From Halobacteriales archaeon (GTDB taxonomy: Archaea > Thermoplasmatota > SW-10-69-26 > JACQPN01 > JAIVGT01), in the NCBI GenBank assembly GCA_020201485.1, contig JAIVGT010000013.1, forward strand, positions 1 to 10,114: a stretch of 10,114 nt of DNA, read 5' to 3'. Made by a program: the position numbers and the translations under genes. How positions within the stretch are numbered: the first letter of the stretch is position 1; every line of letters starts with the position of its first letter. This document shows positions 1 through 5,483 of the stretch, one piece after another. The notes under the pieces are model-generated. The model saw nothing but the letters and a program-made list of their open reading frames with translations. It was not told where the DNA came from and did not search any database.

Positions 1-34
1 GAGCGCGGCGCTGCAGGCGAAACGGCAGGGCTAG
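1..34 (+). CDS. C-terminal tail of an upstream gene (partial)
   Basis: In the frame beginning at base 2 the first bases read SAALQAKRQG followed by TAG at 32-34, three bases before the ATG of the NfeD-family gene. The tight spacing suggests that the two genes are co-transcribed. In many archaea and bacteria NfeD-type proteases sit beside a stomatin/slipin (SPFH) gene. An Ala/Gln/Lys-rich end would fit such a protein, but ten residues cannot identify it. The call rests only on the open frame and the spacing. Confidence 0.4.
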   Translation, partial: SAALQAKRQG

Positions 35-37
35 GCC

Positions 38-1369
38 ATGCGCGCGCTGCTGACCGCCCTCGTCCTCCTCGCGCTCGCCGGCCAGTCCGCGCGCGCGCAG
101 GCGGCGCAGCCGGTGGTGGAGCTGAGCGTGGACGGCGACATCACGCGCGCCACCGACATGTACCTGGAGGAGGGGCTGCGCGCGGCGGAGGCGCGCGGGG
201 CGCAGGCGGTCATCCTCAAGCTCAACACGCCCGGCGGCGGGCTCGCCGAGACCTTCAGCATCACGGAGCGCATCGGCAACAGCGCCATCCCGGTCGTGGG
301 CTACGTCGCCCCGCGCACGGCGAACGCGTGGAGCGCCGGGACCATCATCCTGCTCAGCACGCACGTCGCGGCCATGGCCCCGTTCAGCGTCATCGGCTCC
401 AGCCAGCCGGTGGAGCTGGGCGCGGGCGGGTTCACGCCCATCAACGACACGAAGGTCATCAACGCCATCGTCGGCAAGCTCAAGGCCCTGGCCGCGGCGC
501 ACGGGCGCAACGAGAGCGCGGCCGAGGCGTTCGTCACGCAGAACCTCAATCTCGATGCGCAGCACGCGCTGGATGCGCGCGTGGTCGAGGTCGTGGCGGG
601 CGACGAGCAGGACCTGCTGCGCCAGCTCGACGGCCGCACCATCGCGACGGCGAACGGGAACGTCACGCTCCACACCGCGGGCGCGCCCATCGAGCCGGTC
701 AACCCCGGCCTGCGCACCGAGCTCATCGCGCTCTTCAGCGACCCGCTCCTGTCCGGCCTGCTGCTGCTCGTCGGCATCTACGCCCTCATCTTCGGCCTGG
801 GCGCGCCCGGCCACGGCGCGGAGGTCGCGGGCGTCGTGCTCATCCTCCTCGCGCTCGGCGGCATGGGGTTCAACGTCAGCCTCGTCGCGCTCGCCCTCAT
901 CGCCCTCGGGGCCATCCTGCTCCTGGCCGAGCTGCACCACGGCTTCGGCGTGCTGGGCGCGGCGGGCATCGCGTGCATCATCCTCGGCACGCTGTTCCTC
1001 GCGCCCCTCAGCCCGACCGGGCCCGCGCAGTGGAGCTTCCCGGCGCAGTACCAGGCGCAGGTGCTGCTCATCCTCGCCCTGCCCTCCCTCCTCCTCGCCG
1101 GCTTCCTCGTGTTCGCCCTGCTCAAGGTGCAGCAGGCGCGTCGGCGCAAGCCGGCCATCAGCACCGAGGTCGTGGGCCTGGAAGCGCACGTCACGGCCCC
1201 CGTCGGCCCGGGCAAGCAGGGCTTCGTGACCTTCCGCGGCGAGGAGTGGCAGGCGGTGAGCGAATGGGAGCTGCAGCCGGGGCAGCGCGTGGTCGTGCGG
1301 GGCAAGGACGGCCCGGTGCTGCGCGTCGAGCCCACGGGCGGCGAACCTTCAAGCCGGCCGGGCGCATAG
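38..1369 (+). CDS. NfeD-family membrane-bound serine protease (ClpP/SppA class)
   Basis: This 443-aa protein has the full layout of Pyrococcus PH1510-type NfeD proteases. It starts with a signal peptide (residues 1-20, hydrophobic LLTALVLLALAG, ending ARA-QA). A ClpP/SppA-like protease domain follows (about 25-215), with NTPGGG at 63-68, the nucleophile in WSAGT (Ser99), and Lys139 placed to complete a Ser/Lys dyad. PH1510 uses Ser97/Lys138. Next come about five hydrophobic membrane segments between 234 and 364. The protein ends in an NfeD OB-fold-like beta domain (about 375-432). The family cleaves hydrophobic C-terminal segments of stomatin-type proteins and is thought to act in membrane quality control. 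The ATG at 38 gives a good signal peptide; only a weak GGCAGGG precedes it. The peroxiredoxin gene starts 9 nt downstream. Family assignment is firm; the substrate is inferred from relatives. Confidence 0.93.
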   Translation: MRALLTALVLLALAGQSARAQAAQPVVELSVDGDITRATDMYLEEGLRAAEARGAQAVILKLNTPGGGLAETFSITERIGNSAIPVVGYVAPRTANAWSAGTIILLSTHVAAMAPFSVIGSSQPVELGAGGFTPINDTKVINAIVGKLKALAAAHGRNESAAEAFVTQNLNLDAQHALDARVVEVVAGDEQDLLRQLDGRTIATANGNVTLHTAGAPIEPVNPGLRTELIALFSDPLLSGLLLLVGIYALIFGLGAPGHGAEVAGVVLILLALGGMGFNVSLVALALIALGAILLLAELHHGFGVLGAAGIACIILGTLFLAPLSPTGPAQWSFPAQYQAQVLLILALPSLLLAGFLVFALLKVQQARRRKPAISTEVVGLEAHVTAPVGPGKQGFVTFRGEEWQAVSEWELQPGQRVVVRGKDGPVLRVEPTGGEPSSRPGA

Positions 1370-1378
1370 GCGCGACCC

Positions 1379-1858
1379 ATGCCCGCGAAGAAGCCCGCCG
1401 AGCTGCAAGCCGGCGAGACCGCGCCCGACGCCGCGCTCGTGGACCAGGACGGGAAGAAGTTCCAGCTCAGCGACTACCGCGGCCAGCGCCTCGTCCTCTA
1501 TTTCTATCCGAAGGACGACACGTCCGGCTGCACGACGCAGGCCTGCGACTTCACCGCCAAGCTGCCCGACTTCACGAAGCTCAAGGCGGCGGTCGTGGGC
1601 GTGAGCCCGGACGACAGCGCGAGCCACACGAAGTTCATCGCCAAGCACCAGCTCAAGGTGCGCCTGGCGAGCGACCCGACGCAGAAGGTCCTGGAGCAGT
1701 ACGGCGTGTGGCAGGAGAAGAGCATGTACGGCCGCACGTACATGGGCGTGGTGCGCAGCACGTTCCTCGTCGGCCCCGACGGCAAGCTCGAAGGCGCGTG
1801 GTACAAGGTGAAGGCGGACGGGCACGCCGACTTCCTCCTGGAGCAGCTCCGCGCCTGA
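1379..1858 (+). CDS. bcp: Peroxiredoxin, Bcp/PrxQ type
   Basis: This 159-aa cytosolic thiol peroxidase of the AhpC/TSA thioredoxin fold reduces hydrogen peroxide and organic peroxides. The active-site block runs YFYPKDDTSGCTTQAC: Pro44, Thr48 and the peroxidatic Cys51. A second Cys at 56, five residues on in the same helix, is the usual PrxQ/Bcp arrangement for an intramolecular disulfide. Arg126 in VRSTFLVGPDG matches the conserved Arg of the pocket. Length is normal for the family (about 150-160). The ATG lies 9 nt after the stop of the NfeD gene, so the two are probably one transcription unit. No clear Shine-Dalgarno precedes it. The electron donor (thioredoxin or glutaredoxin-like) is not encoded here. 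Confidence 0.95.
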   Translation: MPAKKPAELQAGETAPDAALVDQDGKKFQLSDYRGQRLVLYFYPKDDTSGCTTQACDFTAKLPDFTKLKAAVVGVSPDDSASHTKFIAKHQLKVRLASDPTQKVLEQYGVWQEKSMYGRTYMGVVRSTFLVGPDGKLEGAWYKVKADGHADFLLEQLRA

Positions 1859-1925
1859 GCGCTTGCCAGGTCCATCGGAACCGGGGACGCAAATGGCTTG
1901 TAGCGCCCTGCCCCCTTGCCCGGGC

Positions 1926-2600
1926 ATGCTCGCGGGCGTGGACGAGGCGGGGAGAGGCCCTGTGCTCGGCCCCCTCGTCGTCGCCTGCGTCGCGGCGAGG
2001 ATCCCGGCCCACCTGCGCAAGCTCGGCGCGAAGGACTCGAAGCTCGTCCCGGCGGAGAAGCGCGAGGCCGTCGCCCAGCGCATCCAGGCCTACGCGCGGT
2101 GCGAGGTGCGCGTCATCCCGGCCGGGGTCCTGAACCAGCGCATGGCGACGTGCACGCTGAACGACATCGAGGCCGAGGCGTTCGCCGACGTGCTGCGCGC
2201 CCTGCAGCCGAGCCGGGCCGTGGTGGACGCGTGCGACGTGAACGAGGAGCGGTTCGGCGCGCGCATCGCCCGGCTCTGCCTGCCGCTGAGCTTCCCCATC
2301 CTGAGCAAGCACGAGGCGGACCGGAGCCACGCCATCGTCGGCGCGGCCAGCATCGTGGCCAAGGTCGCGCGGGACGCGCACATCCGCGCCCTGGAGCAGG
2401 AGGTGGGCATGCCCATCGGCTCCGGCTACTCCCACGACCCCATCACGCGCGGCTTCCTCGCGCGGTGGAAGGAGGAGCGCGGCGGCCTGCCCCCGCAGAC
2501 GCGCGTCTACTGGGCCACCGTCCAGGGCGACCGGCCGTTGGACCGCCGCCTGGGCGAGTTCAACAAGGTCACGGGCGAGCGGGCGCCCGTGCCGCTGTGA
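1926..2600 (+). CDS. rnhB: Ribonuclease HII (archaeal type)
   Basis: This 224-aa enzyme cleaves the RNA strand of RNA/DNA hybrids and incises at single ribonucleotides in DNA. The four acidic metal ligands are visible: Asp6 and Glu7 in MLAGVDEAGRG, Asp101 in VVDACDVNEE, and Asp132 in SKHEAD. GRG (9-11) and the Tyr of GSGY (168) supply the contacts that recognise the RNA-DNA junction. The VNEERFG block, the SHAIVGAASIVAKVARD helix and the TRVYWATVQ ending are of the archaeal subtype. I chose the ATG at 1926 because archaeal homologues begin within a few residues of DEAGRG. In-frame ATG 1893 and TTG 1863 would add an unlikely Cys/Pro-rich extension. No Shine-Dalgarno precedes 1926; the message may be leaderless or read through from the peroxiredoxin gene 67 nt upstream. 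Confidence 0.95.
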   Translation: MLAGVDEAGRGPVLGPLVVACVAARIPAHLRKLGAKDSKLVPAEKREAVAQRIQAYARCEVRVIPAGVLNQRMATCTLNDIEAEAFADVLRALQPSRAVVDACDVNEERFGARIARLCLPLSFPILSKHEADRSHAIVGAASIVAKVARDAHIRALEQEVGMPIGSGYSHDPITRGFLARWKEERGGLPPQTRVYWATVQGDRPLDRRLGEFNKVTGERAPVPL

Positions 2601-2631
2601 GAAGAAAAGGAGGATGCCGCGCTCCGGAGCG
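2600..2631 (-). terminator. Probable transcription terminator for the minus-strand genes
   Basis: Read on the minus strand, a perfect 12-base palindrome (CGCTCCGGAGCG, 2631-2620) is followed by CGGCATCC and then a pyrimidine tract, TCCTTTTCTTCT (2611-2600). Archaeal terminators depend on T-rich tracts, with or without a hairpin. The site lies downstream of all minus-strand genes and abuts the stop codon of convergent rnhB, where a terminator is expected. The role is inferred. Confidence 0.45.
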
Positions 2632-2693
2632 GGGTTGCTTCGGGGAGTCCGCGGCACCATCCGAGGGTTGGGGGTTGGAGTCCTTTCGGCTCA
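2605..2693 (+). other. Foldable GC-rich element with a tRNA-3'-half-like stretch
   Basis: GGATGCCGCG (2612-2621) can pair with CGCGGC (2650-2655) and ATCC (2659-2662), giving a ten-pair stem with a three-base ACC bulge. AAAGGA (2606-2611) can extend it by pairing with TCCTTT (2681-2686). Bases 2661-2693 also resemble a tRNA 3' half: GGGGG, the loop TTGGAGT, then CCTTT and CGGCTCA. The loop lacks the invariant C of TTC, three of the five stem pairs would be G-U, and no matching 5' acceptor strand is present, so it is not an intact tRNA. It may be an RNA structure at the end of the convergent transcripts or a tRNA remnant. By-eye folding only. Confidence 0.3.
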
Positions 2694-2822
2694 TGCCATG
2701 CCGAGTCCGGCCAAGCCGGGCTCGAGCGCGACGACGTCGTCCCAGCTCACCACGGTGAGGCTGTCGAAGCGGGCGATGCGCTCGCGGCGATCCGGCCGCT
2801 TCGGGCGGCTCCCGGCGGGCAT
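2691..2822 (-). pseudogene. Truncated PRC-barrel paralogue (43 codons)
   Basis: This short ORF starts ATG-CCC-GCC and encodes 43 residues. Its core LTVVSWDDVVAL (22-33) aligns with LAVVDWNDVEVG of the 103-aa PRC-barrel protein encoded at 5156-5467 (6 of 12 identical: L, V, V, W, D, V). The promoter and leader also match that gene, including CCCCGG exactly 16 nt before the ATG in both. The ORF stops where the first third of the barrel would end, so the rest of the domain is absent. The leader has lost the AAGGAGAGG Shine-Dalgarno of the intact copy. I read it as a decayed duplicate, though a functional mini-protein cannot be excluded. Confidence 0.45.
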
Positions 2823-2838
2823 GAGGGTACGTTGCCGC

Positions 2839-2874
2839 CCGGGGTGGAACCCCTTTGTTGTCCACCGCTTGTAG
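2839..2874 (-). promoter_or_regulatory. Promoter/leader motif, copy 1 (CTACAAG-N7-CAACAAAGG)
   Basis: On the minus strand CTACAAG (2874-2868) is followed after exactly 7 nt by CAACAAAGG (2860-2852), then by CCCCGG (2844-2839), 16 nt before the ATG at 2822. The same three blocks with near-identical spacing precede the PRC-barrel gene at 5467. The A-rich CAACAAAG lies about 30-38 nt before the ATG, a plausible TATA position for a short leader. Conservation is seen; promoter function is inferred. Confidence 0.5.
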
Positions 2875-2892
2875 ACCGGACCGGTGCCGGCC

Positions 2893-3591
2893 TCAGAGGT
2901 TCCTCGCGTCCCGCTTCGACGCCGCGATGAGCTGGCCGGCGCGCGCGGGCAGCGTGCGCTGCAGCACGAGCATGCGCTTCTCGCCCAGGCCTTGCTTCTC
3001 GTAGCTGCGGAGCAGCGTGCGGCTCAGCTCCTCCGGGGTGAGCTTGGCCAGGTGCCGGATGTCATTGATGCCGGCATCCACCAGGCGCTCGCCCCACACC
3101 GGGCCGATGCCTTTCACGCCGATGACCTCGCTCAGGTCGCGGAAGCGCTGCAGGCGCTGGCGGTCCACGCCGCTCGCCTCGGCCAATCTGTCCAGGTCCG
3201 CGTGCAGCATCTCGTCCGTGACGTTGATGCCGTAGGTGCGCAGCTTCTCGACCTCGGTCGCCTTGATGCCGGGCAGGTCGCCCGTCTTCATGAGCTTGAC
3301 CGGGAAGCGCGTCTGCGGCTCCATCTCCGTGCGCTCGCCGCCGCCGTTGCCGTCGGTGAGCGTGGCCATGGGCCGCACGACCTCCACGATCTCCGGCACG
3401 GTGGCCACCGTGGCCGTGCGCGCCGGAGGCGCGATGGGCGCTTCCGACAGGTCGGTGAGCCGGGACTCCAGCTCCTGGACGCGTCGCTCGGCGTCCTCGA
3501 ACGCCTTCCACAGCATGCTCAGCCGCTTCCGCTCCAGGTCGTACAGGTCCTTCCACGTGCTGCCGTTGATGTCGTTGCGCGTGTCCATCAT
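2893..3591 (-). CDS. Coiled-coil protein with tandem helix-hairpin-helix repeats (DUF4332-like)
   Basis: This 232-aa soluble protein has three parts. Residues 12-50 are a charged amphipathic helix likely to form a coiled coil. Residues 50-95 are a flexible Pro/Ala/Gly linker. Residues 100-195 carry two helix-hairpin-helix units: LPGIKATEVEKLRTYGI (106-122) and IGVKGIGPVWGERLVDAGI (157-175), each followed by a helix of the LxxLTPEEL kind. The spacing and the RFRDLSEVIGVKGIG stretch resemble DUF4332, a predicted HhH family often assumed to bind DNA or mediate protein contacts. The first of two consecutive ATGs (3591) is chosen because GGAGGT (3604-3599) lies 7 nt upstream. It starts directly after the stop of the two-TM gene, so it is probably translationally coupled as the last gene of a three-gene operon. 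The specific role is unknown. Confidence 0.8.
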   Translation of the reverse strand: MMDTRNDINGSTWKDLYDLERKRLSMLWKAFEDAERRVQELESRLTDLSEAPIAPPARTATVATVPEIVEVVRPMATLTDGNGGGERTEMEPQTRFPVKLMKTGDLPGIKATEVEKLRTYGINVTDEMLHADLDRLAEASGVDRQRLQRFRDLSEVIGVKGIGPVWGERLVDAGINDIRHLAKLTPEELSRTLLRSYEKQGLGEKRMLVLQRTLPARAGQLIAASKRDARNL

Positions 3592-4128
3592 TCAGGGCAC
3601 CTCCCCGCGGATGCGGCCCCACCGCTGCAGCGCGGCGCGCAGGTGCTCCTCGTCCGGCCGCTCGCCGGCCGGCCAGCCCCGCGCGTCCACGATGCGCTCG
3701 ACGTCGTCGGAGGTCAGGGGTTCGTGGTCGCCCTCGACGATGAACGTGCGGCGCGAGGAGCCGTTGCTCCCCTCGCGCACCTCGATGACCTGCCCGCGGG
3801 GCGTGCTGTACACGACGCGCTCCGTCCGCACGATGCGCTCCGCGACGGGCGGGGCCTGCAGGGGGGGCGCGGCCATGACGGGCATGACCATCACGGGCAG
3901 GGCCTGGGCTGGGGTCTGCTGGACCACGACCGGCTGCGCCGCCTGGTCGCGCTCGGTGACGAGCATGACGAAGGCCAGGACGAGGAGCACGGACCAGACC
4001 GCTGCGCCCGCGAGGTACCAGCCCTCGGTGAGCGTCCCGGTGGCGGCGACGAGGAGCGTGAACACGAAGAACGCGCAGCTCACCAGGATGATGGTCCACA
4101 GCATGCGACGACGGGTTGCTTCAGCCAA
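3592..4128 (-). CDS. Two-TM membrane protein with Pro-rich linker and cytoplasmic tail
   Basis: No family is recognised. From the TTG at 4128 the product is 178 aa. Two hydrophobic helices (about residues 9-30, MLWTIILVSCAFFVFTLLVAA, and 37-57, WYLAGAAVWSVLLVLAFVMLV) form a hairpin after a basic ATRRR start, which by the positive-inside rule puts both ends in the cytoplasm. A Val/Pro/Gln-rich linker follows, then a soluble region with a beta-rich stretch (ERVVYSTPRGQVIEVRE) and an acidic helical end. TTG 4128 is preferred over an in-frame GTG at 4143 because GGAGGT (4140-4135) sits 6 nt before the TTG. This start overlaps the preceding stop by 8 nt, so it is translationally coupled to the secreted protein upstream. 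ATG 4104 is a third option. Confidence 0.75.
   Translation of the reverse strand: MAEATRRRMLWTIILVSCAFFVFTLLVAATGTLTEGWYLAGAAVWSVLLVLAFVMLVTERDQAAQPVVVQQTPAQALPVMVMPVMAAPPLQAPPVAERIVRTERVVYSTPRGQVIEVREGSNGSSRRTFIVEGDHEPLTSDDVERIVDARGWPAGERPDEEHLRAALQRWGRIRGEVP
3599..3604 (-). promoter_or_regulatory. Ribosome binding site deciding the start of the HhH gene
   Basis: GGAGGT on the minus strand lies 7 nt upstream of ATG 3591 and inside the end of the preceding gene. It favours the first of the two tandem ATGs and points to coupled translation. Confidence 0.7.
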
Positions 4129-4936
4129 AGCCGTACCTCCCACGGAGCGCGAGCGCGCTGATGGTGACGATGCCGCTCGTCCCCAGGCCCATGAGGACCA
4201 TGCCGGGCGGGACGGGCGCGGAGCCGAGGAGCGTGATGGGCTGGCCGGGCGTGCCCGTGCCGCTCGTGCCGCCGTCGGGGTTGCCGTTGCCGCCGCTGCC
4301 GCCGGAGCTGCCGGGGCTGCCGTTGCCGCCCGGGCCGCCGGGGCCGGTGCCCATCGGGCTGGCCGGGTCGGAGCCGAGGACGTGCAGGCCGCCGCGGTGG
4401 GCCTGCGAGTCGAACAGGATGTCCACCTTGAGGTCCACGAGGTTGACCTGCGGCCCGACGATGAGGTCCACGTACGCGATGGGCGTGAGCTCGAGGACCA
4501 GGCCCACGCGCTTGCCGACGGGCACTTGGCCGTGCAGGTCGTCGAAGGCGAGCGCCAGCTCCTGCTCGCGGCCGTCGATGAGGAACTCGCTCGACTCGGT
4601 GCGGGCGATGGGCACGCCGTCCGAGGTGAGGGTGGCGTTGAGCCGGCCGAGCACGGAGTACGCGCTCGTCACGGTGAGCACGAGCGTGCCCGGGCCGCGC
4701 AGCGTCCAGTTGCGCATGAGGGGCGTGGTGGTGAAGTTGAAGCTGTGCGGCGGGAGCAGGCCGAACTCCATGACCGCGTCGCTCGTGGCGTTGGGCGGCG
4801 TGGCGGTGATGCTCCCGTCGCGGTGGAGGAAGAGCACGACGTCGCCGGTGTAGTCGGCGGCCGATTGCGCCACGGCCGGCCAGGCGGCGAGCGCCGTGAG
4901 AGCGATGACGATGGGTGTGGCCAGGCCAGTGCGCAT
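4121..4936 (-). CDS. Secreted, C-terminally anchored protein with glycine-rich linker
   Basis: This 271-aa protein of unknown function has a clear envelope layout. It opens with a signal peptide (1-23, MRTGLATPIVIALTALAAWP, ending AVA-QS). Residues 27-180 are beta-rich with repeated strands (DYTGDVVLFLHRDGSI, GTLVLTVTSAYSVLG, RVGLVLELTPIAYVDLIVG), suggesting a beta-sandwich. A Gly/Ser/Asn/Pro linker follows (188-232), then a C-terminal hydrophobic helix (243-264) ending RGRYGFG. The beta domain should therefore lie outside the cell, tethered by a flexible stalk. NATS, NFTT, NWT and NAT are possible N-glycosylation sites. ATG 4936 is chosen for the signal peptide and GGGGGAG just upstream; an in-frame extension to 5026 would bury the signal. 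It is the first gene of the three-gene operon. Confidence 0.8.
   Translation of the reverse strand: MRTGLATPIVIALTALAAWPAVAQSAADYTGDVVLFLHRDGSITATPPNATSDAVMEFGLLPPHSFNFTTTPLMRNWTLRGPGTLVLTVTSAYSVLGRLNATLTSDGVPIARTESSEFLIDGREQELALAFDDLHGQVPVGKRVGLVLELTPIAYVDLIVGPQVNLVDLKVDILFDSQAHRGGLHVLGSDPASPMGTGPGGPGGNGSPGSSGGSGGNGNPDGGTSGTGTPGQPITLLGSAPVPPGMVLMGLGTSGIVTISALALRGRYGFG
4135..4140 (-). promoter_or_regulatory. Ribosome binding site favouring the TTG start at 4128
   Basis: GGAGGT on the minus strand lies 6 nt before TTG 4128, within the last codons of the secreted-protein gene. The alternative GTG at 4143 would sit upstream of this site with no Shine-Dalgarno of its own. Confidence 0.65.
4238..4375 (-). 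repeat. Low-complexity Gly/Ser/Asn coding tract
   Basis: This tract encodes residues 188-233 of the secreted protein, built from irregular GGN, GGS, GPGG and GTG units. It is a compositional linker rather than a strict tandem repeat and is likely to vary in length between strains. Confidence 0.7.
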
Positions 4937-4969
4937 GCTCTCCCCCGGTGCGACGAACGGGTCTATGGG

Positions 4970-4983
4970 GTTAAGCGTTTCCG
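4970..4983 (-). promoter_or_regulatory. Candidate BRE/TATA promoter of the three-gene operon
   Basis: The minus strand reads CGGAAACGCTTAAC, about 35-47 nt before ATG 4936. A start site about 25 nt downstream would leave a short leader containing the GGGGGAG Shine-Dalgarno. A similar CGGAACGCTTTTGG precedes the FAD-Rieske gene, which strengthens the reading. Position and similarity are seen; function is inferred. Confidence 0.4.
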
Positions 4984-5168
4984 CGAGAGCCTGGGCGGTG
5001 GCGGAAAAACCCTGGTTTTCCTGCATGGGACGAGGCTGTGGAGCCAGGACGTGCGGACGCGCTCGGCGAAGGTACGAAGCGGTTCGGAGCGGAACGAAGC
5101 CGAAGCGAGGACGCGGAGCCCGAGGCGCAGAGGAACGCGCCGAGGAGCGCGAGGCTCACGCGGAGCAT
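4971..5168 (-). CDS. Doubtful small ORF with signal-peptide-like start
   Basis: A 65-codon ORF begins at ATG 5168, overlapping the end of the PRC-barrel gene by 13 nt. Its first 21 codons almost all end in G or C and encode MLRVSLALLGAFLCASGSAS, which looks like a signal peptide. From about 5105 onward the third-position pattern breaks down and the sequence becomes Arg/Ser/Pro-rich with no domain. The ORF also runs into the presumed promoter of the next operon. Either a small secreted peptide, a gene frameshifted after its signal sequence, or chance. I found no convincing continuation in another frame. Confidence 0.25.
   Translation of the reverse strand: MLRVSLALLGAFLCASGSASSLRLRSAPNRFVPSPSASARPGSTASSHAGKPGFFRHRPGSRGNA
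5003..5021. promoter_or_regulatory. Imperfect palindrome, possible operator
   Basis: GGAAAAACC-CT-GGTTTTCC is an inverted repeat with one unpaired A. It lies about 20 bp upstream of the candidate BRE/TATA element of the secreted-protein operon, a position open to a dimeric regulator. It stands out as A/T-rich within very GC-rich DNA. A role is inferred only from symmetry and position. Confidence 0.3.
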
Positions 5169-5467
5169 CGGCTCACCCGCCCGAGGGCCTCGACGGAGCG
5201 GTCGAGGGCGATGCCGTCGCGGCGGATGCTCGCGACCATGCCGGCCGGGATCACGAGGTCCGGGCCGCGCAGCTGCGCGCGGCGGCGGGCGTCGTCGTTC
5301 AGGCGCACGACGAAGACGCGCACGGCCCGCGTCCGGGGGTCGCGCTCCGCGTCGGCCAGGCGGCCGACTTCGACGTCGTTCCAGTCGACGACGGCGAGGC
5401 CGCCGAAGGAGGCGCGGTCGGGGCGGTCGGGCGTGCGGCCAGGGAAGGCGAAGGTCTCGGCAGGCAT
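5156..5467 (-). CDS. PRC-barrel domain protein
   Basis: This 103-aa protein consists mostly of one PRC-barrel-like domain (about 22-92). The pattern matches the family: LAVVDWNDVEVGRLADAERD (24-43, first strands with G-x-x-x-D), then VRVFVVRL (49-56), then the hallmark LVIPAGMVASIRRDGIAL (71-88). PRC-barrels are small beta-barrels that mediate protein or RNA contacts. Archaeal members include scaffolds of the cell-division machinery, while bacterial RimM uses one in ribosome assembly. No catalytic residues are expected. ATG 5467 has an AAGGAGAGG Shine-Dalgarno 7 nt upstream. The gene has its own promoter-like motif immediately after the stop of the HTH gene, and a truncated paralogue lies at 2691-2822. 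The partner is unknown. Confidence 0.72.
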   Translation of the reverse strand: MPAETFAFPGRTPDRPDRASFGGLAVVDWNDVEVGRLADAERDPRTRAVRVFVVRLNDDARRRAQLRGPDLVIPAGMVASIRRDGIALDRSVEALGRVSRCSA

Positions 5468-5483
5468 GCACCCGCCTCTCCTT

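Noticed and set aside
1897..1903. A third CTACAAG box (minus strand) before rnhB
   Set aside because: The 7-mer is present, but CAACAAAGG does not follow at the proper spacing. It faces away from rnhB into the peroxiredoxin gene. Likely chance.
2636..2700. An intact tRNA gene on the plus strand
   Set aside because: The T-arm-like and variable-loop-like parts are present, but the TTC of the T loop is broken, the T stem needs three G-U pairs, and no 7-base 5' acceptor complementary to CGGCTCA or normal D arm is found upstream.
4937..5026. A 30-residue N-terminal extension of the secreted protein
   Set aside because: It would place a polar segment before a good signal peptide and run through the candidate TATA box. 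GGGGGAG supports ATG 4936.
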